From Streptomyces luteogriseus (GTDB lineage Bacteria; Actinomycetota; Actinomycetes; Streptomycetales; Streptomycetaceae): a DNA stretch of 64,000 nucleotides. The position numbers and the translations under genes were made by a program. The stretch covers positions 4,836,001-4,900,000 of the forward strand of contig NZ_JACHMS010000001.1 in NCBI RefSeq assembly GCF_014205055.1. Reading direction: 5' to 3'. The notes below the pieces were generated by a model. That model did no database searches and had not been told where the DNA came from. It was given only the letters and a program-made list of their open reading frames with translations. Below are positions 57,721-64,000 of the stretch, one piece after another. How positions within the stretch are numbered: position 1 is the first letter of the stretch; each line of letters starts with the position of its first letter.

Positions 57721-60093
57721 GTGGTGGATCAGCTGACGCAGCACGATCCGCGGCGGATCGGGCCGTTCGAGGTGCTGGGACGGCTGGGTGCCGGCGGCAT
57801 GGGGCTGGTCTATCTCGCGCGTTCGGCGTCCGGCCGGCGCGTGGCGATCAAGACCGTCCGGACGGAGCTGGCCGAGGACCAGCTGTTCCGGGTCCGCTTC
57901 ACGCGTGAGGTGGAGGCGGCACGCGCCGTCTCCGGCTTCTACACGGCCGCGGTCGTGGACGCCGACCCGCGTGCCGCCGTGCCGTGGCTGGCCACCGCGT
58001 ACGTCCCCGCGCCCTCCCTCGAGGAGATAGTGAACGACTGCGGGCCGATGCCGGCCCAGGCGGTGCGCTGGCTGGCGGCGGGTGTGGCCGAGGCGCTTCA
58101 GTCCATCCACGGTGCGGGTCTGGTGCACCGGGACCTCAAGCCGTCGAACGTCCTCGTCGTGGAGGACGGCCCCCGGGTGATCGACTTCGGTATCGCGTCG
58201 GGTGTGTCGAACACGCGTTTGACCATGACGAACGTCGCCGTCGGTACCCCCGCCTACATGTCGCCCGAGCAGGCCAAGGACTCCCGCAGCGTCACCGGCG
58301 CCAGCGACGTCTTCTCCCTCGGCTCGATGCTGGTCTTCGCCGCCACCGGACACCCGCCCTTCCACGGCGCCAATCCGGTCGAGACGGTCTTCATGCTGCT
58401 GCGCGAGGGCCCGGACCTGGAAGGACTCCCGGACGAACTGCGTCCGCTCATCGAGTCCTGTATGCAGATGGACGCGACGGCCCGCCCCAACCCGGCCGAC
58501 CTCCAGTCCCAGCTGGCCCCGCACCTCTTCGGCTCCGGCTCCGACGACAGCGGCACGGCCTCCGCGTGGCTGCCCGAGCGGGCCGTGAGCCTGATCGAGT
58601 CCCGCCGCAACGGCCGCCCGGCCGGCAAGCCCGCCCCCGGCGCGGGCCGCAGCGGTGGCGGACGCCCCGCCCCGGGCCCCGCGCCCGTCCCGCCCCCGCC
58701 CTCGCACGACCCCGTCGTGCCCGTGCCCGCGCCCGCCGGTGGCCCCGACACCGGCCCGGTGCGCCTCGCCGGCGCCCCGGTGCCCATCGGCCCGGGCCCG
58801 CGCGTCGCCGACGTGCGCGCCGCCGCCGTCATGGCGCCCCGGCCGGAGGCCGCCCTCGCCGCTTCCTGGTCCAAGCCCCGCCCCGGTGTCAACGGCACGG
58901 ACCCCGCCGTGGGCCCCGCCGTCGCCGCCCCTCCGGCCCCGGCCGCGCCCCCGGAGCAGGCCGGTGGCTGGCGGCCCTGGCGCTTCCGCATGTCCAACGA
59001 CGTCTGGGGCACGCCCTCGGTCGCCGACGACCTGGTCTACGTCACCTCCTTCGAGGTGCACGCCCTGGACGTCGCCACCGGCCGCCGCCGCTTCAAGACC
59101 CGGGACGTCGCCTGGTCCATGGCGGTCGCGGACGGCCGTATCCACGCCTCCGACGGGCCCACCCTGTTCGCCCTGGACGCCCGTGAGGGCGCCGACCTGT
59201 GGCGGCTGCAGACGGACGCCTGGGTCTACTCGCTCCAGGCCGGCCGCGGCACCGTCGTCACCGGCACCCGCGGCGGCGGCGTCCAGGGCTGGGAGGCCTC
59301 CGGCGGCCAGAAGCTCTGGGAGATCACCGGCTGCCAGTCCGACTTCGAGTCCCCCGAGGCCGGACCCGCCCTGCACGACGGCACGGTCTATGTGTGGCAG
59401 GACGCCCGGCTGCGTGTCCTGGACGCCCGCACCGGCGAGGAGCGCTGGTCGTACCCGATCGGCGACGCGGCGTCCTGCGGCGGCGTGCCGATCCGCCTCA
59501 CCCAGGCCACCGACGGCTACGTCTACGTCTGCGCCGGCACCCGCGTCCTCGCCCTGGACGTGGCCGCCGGACACGTGAAGTGGCACTTCGAGGCCCCGGC
59601 CGTGTTCCTCTGCCCGCCCACCTTCGTCCCCGGCCCGGCCGTCACCGGCGGCGGCATCTACCTCGCCGACTACCTCGGCACGGTCTACGCCCTCGACGCC
59701 ACCGACGGCCGTGACCGCTGGCGCATCGCCACCGAGTCCCGCTCCTCCGTCGACTCCGTGCTGGTCGCGGCCGGCCATGTCCACGTGGGCAGCGGCAAGG
59801 GCCTCTACACCCTCGACGCGGTCACCGGCACGCCCAAGTGGCGCTTCCAGGCGGGCGGCGACATCGTGGGCACCCCCTCGGTGGCCGAGGGCCGGATCCA
59901 CTTCGGCTCCACCGACCACCTGCTCTACACCCTGAAGGCCGACGACGGCCGGCTGCGCTGGAAACTCGCCACCGGCGGCGAGATCACCGGCTCCCCGGTC
60001 GTCCGGGACGGGGTGGTGTACGCGTGCAGCAAGGACCGCTGTGTGTACGCACTGGACGCGGAGAAGGGCACGGGCACGGCGCGCACCACCTGA
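57721..60093 (+). CDS. Ser/Thr protein kinase with PQQ-type beta-propeller
   Basis: About 790 residues. The kinase domain (about 10-265) has 'LGAGGMGLVYLA', Lys in 'VAIKTV', 'LVHRDLKPSNVLV', 'VIDFGIA' and 'GTPAYMSPEQA', so it should be active. A Pro/Ala-rich linker follows (about 290-420), then a PQQ-like propeller of repeated blades ('HALDVATGRRRFKTRDV', 'YALDATDGRDRWRIATES', 'YTLDAVTGTPKWRFQAGGDIVGTPSVAEGRI'). No membrane segment is visible, so it is likely cytoplasmic. GTG 57721 or 57724 fits family N-termini ('VDQLTQHDPRRIGPFEVLG'); the GTG at 57673 gives an unneeded extension. Confidence 0.9.
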   Translation: MVDQLTQHDPRRIGPFEVLGRLGAGGMGLVYLARSASGRRVAIKTVRTELAEDQLFRVRFTREVEAARAVSGFYTAAVVDADPRAAVPWLATAYVPAPSLEEIVNDCGPMPAQAVRWLAAGVAEALQSIHGAGLVHRDLKPSNVLVVEDGPRVIDFGIASGVSNTRLTMTNVAVGTPAYMSPEQAKDSRSVTGASDVFSLGSMLVFAATGHPPFHGANPVETVFMLLREGPDLEGLPDELRPLIESCMQMDATARPNPADLQSQLAPHLFGSGSDDSGTASAWLPERAVSLIESRRNGRPAGKPAPGAGRSGGGRPAPGPAPVPPPPSHDPVVPVPAPAGGPDTGPVRLAGAPVPIGPGPRVADVRAAAVMAPRPEAALAASWSKPRPGVNGTDPAVGPAVAAPPAPAAPPEQAGGWRPWRFRMSNDVWGTPSVADDLVYVTSFEVHALDVATGRRRFKTRDVAWSMAVADGRIHASDGPTLFALDAREGADLWRLQTDAWVYSLQAGRGTVVTGTRGGGVQGWEASGGQKLWEITGCQSDFESPEAGPALHDGTVYVWQDARLRVLDARTGEERWSYPIGDAASCGGVPIRLTQATDGYVYVCAGTRVLALDVAAGHVKWHFEAPAVFLCPPTFVPGPAVTGGGIYLADYLGTVYALDATDGRDRWRIATESRSSVDSVLVAAGHVHVGSGKGLYTLDAVTGTPKWRFQAGGDIVGTPSVAEGRIHFGSTDHLLYTLKADDGRLRWKLATGGEITGSPVVRDGVVYACSKDRCVYALDAEKGTGTARTT

Positions 60094-60263
60094 CCGGCCC
60101 CGGGACGGCCGTCGTACCGGCGTACCGGAAGGGGCTCCGGACGGCGGCCGTCGCTTGTCGGGAAGCGGTCCGTTCACCGCTTCCACCCACGAAGCTACGC
60201 CGGGGACGCACCGGTCGCCACGCAGTGACATGGTCGTGACAGGCGATCACTAGGCTCTTCGCC

Positions 60264-60890
60264 ATGCAGACACGGGGGCGCAGGCTCAGGTTCACAGCGG
60301 TGCTGGTCCTGGTGGTGCTGGCACTGACCGGCTTCTCGTCCGGCCGGGGCCGCGGCGGCAGCCACGGTCACGGCGGCGGAGGCGGCGGCGGGTGCAGCAG
60401 TTCCAGCCAGGACCACGACAGTTCGAGGTCGTCGACGTCGAGCGGCGGCTCGTACGGCTCCAGCGGTTCGAGCGGCGGGTCCTATGGCTCCGACGACGAT
60501 GACGATGACTACTACGGCGGCAGCGGTGGCAGCGGCGGCGGCAGCTCCTACACCCGCAGGCCGGGCTACGGCTCCACGCCGACGTCGTCCTCCGGATCCG
60601 GCAGCCGCAAGGCGCTGGAGGACGGCACGGCGCGGCTGGTGAGCTGCGCGACCTCCGCACGGCCGTACGCGACCGTCGAGGTCCGCAACCCCAACGGCCG
60701 CAAGGCGGACTTCTCCGTCTCGGTCACCTTCGAGGACGCCCAGGGCATCACCGTCGTCAGCCGGTACGGGGACGTCACCGTCCCCGCGAACGGCACGGCC
60801 ACCGTCGACGTCCGGGTGGGCGGCGGCGCGGCCCTGGTGGACTCCGTCGACCACTGCGAGGTCGACCGCCAGGCCCTCGTCGACGACTGA
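60264..60890 (+). CDS. Secreted Gly/Ser-rich protein
   Basis: 208 residues. A signal peptide (about 1-26, 'RLRFTAVLVLVVLALTGFSS') is followed by low-complexity Gly/Ser/Asp sequence (about 27-110, including a six-Asp run) and a C-terminal beta domain ('ARLVSCATSARPYATVEVRNPNGRKADFSVSVTFEDAQGITVVSRYGDVTVPANGTATVDV') resembling a small immunoglobulin-like fold. Exported; function unknown. Confidence 0.82.
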   Translation: MQTRGRRLRFTAVLVLVVLALTGFSSGRGRGGSHGHGGGGGGGCSSSSQDHDSSRSSTSSGGSYGSSGSSGGSYGSDDDDDDYYGGSGGSGGGSSYTRRPGYGSTPTSSSGSGSRKALEDGTARLVSCATSARPYATVEVRNPNGRKADFSVSVTFEDAQGITVVSRYGDVTVPANGTATVDVRVGGGAALVDSVDHCEVDRQALVDD

Positions 60891-60902
60891 CGGAACCGGG
60901 GC

Positions 60903-61865
60903 TCAGCCCCGCAGCTCCGTCAGGAAGTCGATCAGCGCCTCGTTCACCTCGGCGGGGCGCTCCTGCTGCGTCCAGTGGCCGCAGCCCGGCAGCACGAGCG
61001 GCTTGCGGCGCAGGTCCGGCATCAACTCCGGCAGCCGCTCGATCAGTTCGGGCGTCCCCGGGAAGGCCGGGACCAGGTCCCGGTCGCCGTACACGTACAG
61101 CGCGGGCGGGGACACGACCGCGCCCTGCCAGGGGGCCGTCAGCTCCCAGTTGCGGTCCAGGTTGCGGTACCAGTTGAGGGCGCCGGTGAAGCCGGGCTCG
61201 AAGCTCTCGGTCAGCACGTCGAGGTCCTCCTCGGTGAGCCAGCCGGGCAGCACCTCGGGGTCCGGCGCGTCCGTGAGCCAGCCGCGCTCCAGGTCGACCA
61301 GGGCCTGCTCGGGGCGCCCGGCGCCCGGCGCGTCACCGGAGGCGGAGTACAGCAGCTTGCGCAGGGTCGTGCGGGTGTCGGCGAACTCGGCCTCCGCCAC
61401 TCCGGGCCGGTTGAAGTAGTTCCAGTAGAAGCGGCCCTGGAACCGCTCCTGCATGGTCTGAAGCGGAGGCCGGCTCCCACGGAAAGGCGGCGGCACGCTC
61501 AGCCCCGCCACACCGCGCACCACGTCCGGCCGCAGCAGCGCGGTGTGCCAGGCCACCGGCGCGCCCCAGTCGTGCCCGACGACGAACGCCCGTTCCTCGC
61601 CCAGCGCGTGGATCAGCCCGACCACGTCCCCCACCAGGTGGAGGATGCTGTACGCGGATACGTCCTCGGGGCGGTCACTGCCGCCGTATCCGCGCTGGTC
61701 GGGCGCGACCACCTGGAAACCGGCCTCGGCCAGCGGACCGAACTGGTGCCGCCAGGAGTGCCAGGACTCCGGGAATCCGTGCAGCAGCACCACGAGCGGG
61801 CCCTCGCCCTGCTCCGCGATGTGCAGCTGTATGCCATTGACGTCGATCATCCGATGCTCAACCAC
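60903..61865 (-). CDS. Alpha/beta hydrolase, epoxide-hydrolase-like
   Basis: 320 residues from GTG 61865 (ATG 61850 possible). 'VVLLHGFPESWHSWRHQFGPLAEAGFQVVAPDQRGYGGSDRP' is the epoxide-hydrolase H-G-F-P start. The nucleophile elbow 'VVGHDWGAPVAW' has Asp as nucleophile (G-H-D-W-G), as in EphA-type enzymes. The late His is in 'GCGHWTQQERPAEVN', and cap Tyr residues are present ('FYWNYFNRP'). It opens epoxides to diols, possibly on pathway intermediates. No operator seen. Confidence 0.9.
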   Translation of the reverse strand: MVEHRMIDVNGIQLHIAEQGEGPLVVLLHGFPESWHSWRHQFGPLAEAGFQVVAPDQRGYGGSDRPEDVSAYSILHLVGDVVGLIHALGEERAFVVGHDWGAPVAWHTALLRPDVVRGVAGLSVPPPFRGSRPPLQTMQERFQGRFYWNYFNRPGVAEAEFADTRTTLRKLLYSASGDAPGAGRPEQALVDLERGWLTDAPDPEVLPGWLTEEDLDVLTESFEPGFTGALNWYRNLDRNWELTAPWQGAVVSPPALYVYGDRDLVPAFPGTPELIERLPELMPDLRRKPLVLPGCGHWTQQERPAEVNEALIDFLTELRG

Positions 61866-61899
61866 ACCCCGAGCATACGCATGTATGAGGAAACGACTT

Positions 61900-62676
61900 T
61901 TACTCCCGCAACCGGTACTCCCGCGACCGCTCCCCATACAACCGGGCCTGCCGCTCGCCCGCCGCGTTCCCGAGTGCGATGAGGTGGGGCGCCTGCGCGA
62001 CCCCCTGCGAGCGCCCCGCCTCGCTCGCGGCCCACAGCGCCCGCACGGTCCCCTGCACGGCCTCGGTCGGATACCCGGCGAGAACGGCGGCGCACGAGTT
62101 CGCCGCCTCCAGGGCCTCGCCCTCCGCCACGAGTTCCGACACAAGCCCGACCTCGTACGCCCGCCGGGCCGAGATCCGTTCCGCCGTCCCCATCAACGCC
62201 ATCCGGGCGACCTCCCCGTACGGCATGCGCTGCGCCATCAGGACGGACTCGTAGGCGCTGACCATGCCGTAGGTGGTGTGCGGGTCGAAGAAGGTGGCGG
62301 TGGTGTCCGCGACGAGGAACTCGGCCTCGCCGAGCAGGTAGAAGGCGCCGCCGCAGGCCATGCCGCGCACGGCGGCGACGACCGGTTTCCACAGGTCGTT
62401 CGCCTTGGGGCCGATGCCGAGCAGGGGATCGTCCTGCGCGTACGGCGAGTTCGGCTGCGGCACGACGGCGTTCCGGTCGATGCCGGTGCAGAAGGCGCGG
62501 TCACCGGCCCCGGTGAGGACGATCGCGCGCACGGTGTCATCGAACCGCAACTCGTGCCAGACGGAGGCGAGTTCATCGGCCATGGCGAGGTCGACGGCGT
62601 TGAGCCGCTCGGGCCGGTTCAGCGTCACCACGGCGACCCCGCTGTCCCGGTCGGCGCGTACGAGCACGCTGCTCAT
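61900..62676 (-). CDS. Enoyl-CoA hydratase/isomerase family protein
   Basis: 258 residues of the crotonase fold: 'VAVVTLNRPERLNAVDLAMADELASVWHEL', 'DRAFCTGIDRNAV', 'VRGMACGGAFYLLGEAEFLVADTTATFFDPHTTYGMVSAYESVLMAQRMPYG'. The usual catalytic Glu positions read Asp ('FFDPHTTYG') and Ser/Tyr, so the chemistry may differ from hydration. ATG 62676 overlaps the DUF35 stop by 4 bp. Confidence 0.88.
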   Translation of the reverse strand: MSSVLVRADRDSGVAVVTLNRPERLNAVDLAMADELASVWHELRFDDTVRAIVLTGAGDRAFCTGIDRNAVVPQPNSPYAQDDPLLGIGPKANDLWKPVVAAVRGMACGGAFYLLGEAEFLVADTTATFFDPHTTYGMVSAYESVLMAQRMPYGEVARMALMGTAERISARRAYEVGLVSELVAEGEALEAANSCAAVLAGYPTEAVQGTVRALWAASEAGRSQGVAQAPHLIALGNAAGERQARLYGERSREYRLRE

Positions 62677-63086
62677 GGCCGCTCCGGAACCCACTGGGGA
62701 AGGCCGTCGTGGAAGACGGCCCGCACCCGGGCGCCGATGCGCAGACTCTCCCGCGGGAAGGAGCCGAGCGGCTGCCCGGCCCCGGCGACCAGGTTGCCCA
62801 CCAGCCGGATGCGCGGCGCCTCGTCCAGCTCGACGACGACCACGTTGTACGGCGCCTGCGCCGCGTAGTCGGGCAGCAGCGGCGGATGGGCGACGACGTA
62901 CGACCAGACCCGGCCCCGGCCGGACACCGCACGCCACTCGCTCTCGAAGGACTGGCAGTGCGGGCAGCAGGGCCGGGGCGGGAAGCGGAGCTCTCCGCAC
63001 GCGGCGCAGGCCTGGACGCGCAGTTCGCCCTGGGCGGCGTACTCCCAGAAGGGGGCGCCGTCGGTGTCGGGGACGGGACGCAGCAT
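62673..63086 (-). CDS. DUF35 zinc-ribbon/OB-fold protein
   Basis: 137 residues with four zinc-ribbon Cys ('CAACGELRFPPRPCCPHC') and an OB-fold ('GRGRVWSYVVAHPPLLPDYAAQAPYNVVVVELDEAPRIRLVGNLV'). It lies 10 bp downstream of a thiolase gene, the standard DUF35-thiolase pairing, and is coupled to the enoyl-CoA hydratase gene. The three form one operon. Confidence 0.92.
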   Translation of the reverse strand: MLRPVPDTDGAPFWEYAAQGELRVQACAACGELRFPPRPCCPHCQSFESEWRAVSGRGRVWSYVVAHPPLLPDYAAQAPYNVVVVELDEAPRIRLVGNLVAGAGQPLGSFPRESLRIGARVRAVFHDGLPQWVPERP

Positions 63087-63096
63087 GAGCGGCTCC

Positions 63097-64000
63097 TCAA
63101 CTCCTCAGCAGCAGGGCGGAGGTCGGGACCCCTTCCCCCGCCGTGACCAGACAGGCGGCGGCGCCCGGCACCTGCGCGGTACTGGTTCCGCGCAGCTGCC
63201 TGACCCCCTCGTTGATGAGGTTGAAGCCGTGCACGTAGGCCTCGGACAGCCCGCCGCCGCCGGTGTTCAGCGGCAGCAGCCCGCCGGTCTCCAGTGCCCC
63301 GCCCTCGGTGAACGCCCCGCCCTCACCGCGCCCGCAGAAGCCGTAGCCCTCCAGGGAGAGCAGGACCAGGGGCGTGAAGGCGTCGTAGATCTGGGCGACG
63401 TCGATGTCCTCGGGGGCCAGGTCGGAGTGTTTCCACAGGTGCCGGGCGGCGCTCCAGGCGGGGCCGGAGAGGGGGTCGTCGTTCCAGTAGTTGACCATGC
63501 CGTGGTGCTGGGCGGGGAGCGACTGGGCGGCGGCGTGGACGTAGACGGGCCTGCGCCGGCAGTCGCGGGCGCGCTCGGCGGAGACCACCACACACGCCAG
63601 CGCCCCGTCCGTCTCCAGGCAGTTGTCGAACAGGCAGAGCGGCTCGCTGATCCAGCGGGAGGTCATGTACATCTCGCGGGTCAGCGGGCGGTCGTACATG
63701 ATCGCGGCGGGGTTCTGGTTGGCCCGGTTGCGGCAGGCGAGGGCGACGTTGAACAGGTGGTCGCGGGTGGCGCCGTACTCGTGCAGGTAGCGGCGGGTGA
63801 GCATCGCGATCTCGTCGGCTGGCCTCAGCAGCCCGTACGGGCGGGTCCACTGGGCCGGGGTCGGAAGCTGGACGGTCGTGTTGGTCCAGGGCCGTGGCCC
63901 ACTGCCCCGCTTGCGGGACCGCCAGGCCACCCCGACGCTCGCCTGCCCGGCGGTGATGGCGGCGGCGAGATGGGCGACGGTGGCGCACGAACCCCCGCCG
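63097..64000 (-). CDS. SCP-x-type thiolase, 5' end beyond window
   Basis: About 300 C-terminal residues are visible. The frame stays open to base 64000 ('GGGSCATVAHLAAAITAGQASVGVAWRS'), so the start is outside. That segment includes 'GGGSCA', a Cys at the thiolase nucleophile position, unlike the thiolase at 52979. Later motifs are 'DVAQIYDAFTPLVLLSLEGYGFCGRGEGG' and 'PLNTGGGGLSEAYVHGFNLINEGVRQLRG'. It works with the DUF35 protein encoded just downstream. Confidence 0.9.
   Translation of the reverse strand, partial: GGGSCATVAHLAAAITAGQASVGVAWRSRKRGSGPRPWTNTTVQLPTPAQWTRPYGLLRPADEIAMLTRRYLHEYGATRDHLFNVALACRNRANQNPAAIMYDRPLTREMYMTSRWISEPLCLFDNCLETDGALACVVVSAERARDCRRRPVYVHAAAQSLPAQHHGMVNYWNDDPLSGPAWSAARHLWKHSDLAPEDIDVAQIYDAFTPLVLLSLEGYGFCGRGEGGAFTEGGALETGGLLPLNTGGGGLSEAYVHGFNLINEGVRQLRGTSTAQVPGAAACLVTAGEGVPTSALLLRS

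Noticed and set aside
57583..60231. 882-codon minus-strand frame opposite the kinase
   Set aside because: A mirror of a real, motif-complete kinase gene; composition is typical of a shadow frame.

Overview
The window looks like the chromosome of a Streptomyces or close relative. It is very GC-rich, many genes start with GTG, gene ends often overlap by 4 bp, and the gene content is typical: a DtxR-family regulator with every metal ligand, an Nsd-type TPR regulator, an ECF sigma/zinc anti-sigma pair, a STAS antagonist, a four-EF-hand protein and a PQQ-repeat Ser/Thr kinase. The order around dmdR1 (PAS protein, SIS protein, dmdR1, alpha/beta hydrolase, ABC pair, later purU and ECF sigma) matches what I remember of the S. 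coelicolor region near SCO4394; I could not check this.

Region 1 (1-18.4 kb) is conserved core: iron regulation (dmdR1), a two-gene ABC exporter, an orphan prim-pol protein, an Nsd-like regulator, a proline-rich membrane protein, a lipoprotein solute-binding protein, purU, an ECF sigma factor translationally coupled to a zinc anti-sigma/MDMPI fusion, a STAS protein and a calcium-binding protein.

Region 2 (18.5-30.6 kb and 42.2-64 kb) is a large acyl-CoA catabolic cluster: AMP-forming and NDP-forming acyl-CoA ligases, five acyl-CoA dehydrogenases, two enoyl-CoA hydratases, SDR and zinc alcohol dehydrogenases, an amidohydrolase, a cyclase-family hydrolase, an FMO-type monooxygenase, a flavin reductase, a deazaflavin-type oxidoreductase, two DUF35 OB-fold proteins, two SCP-x-type thiolases, a DoxX protein, an MFS transporter, a GlxA/AraC regulator and a TetR regulator. 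Ten copies of a palindrome, CTGAC-N5-GTCAG (18-19 bp with flanks), some degenerate, sit in the promoter regions of these units, and an eleventh, one-mismatch copy covers the start codon of the TetR gene. I infer an autoregulated TetR regulon whose inducer and substrate are unknown.

Region 3 (30.60-42.16 kb) is an 11.56-kb integrated element that splits the MFS transporter gene of the cluster. The junctions share an 11-bp core, GTTCGACTGGT, at 30602-30612 and 42163-42173, and joining the flanks restores one uninterrupted reading frame. The element carries a large serine integrase, an excisionase-like HTH protein, an Scr1/DUF6879 regulator module of tightly coupled small genes, two winged-helix proteins, small membrane proteins and several orphans. 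I recognised no phage structural, relaxase/FtsK-type transfer or ordinary replication gene. A 774-bp gene-free stretch inside it holds duplicated iteron-like blocks. It may be a satellite or mobilisable island.

Several intergenic gaps contain short tandem repeats (7, 17, 30 and 49 bp) or copies of a dispersed Streptomyces-type repeat. I found no rRNA, tRNA or CRISPR array.
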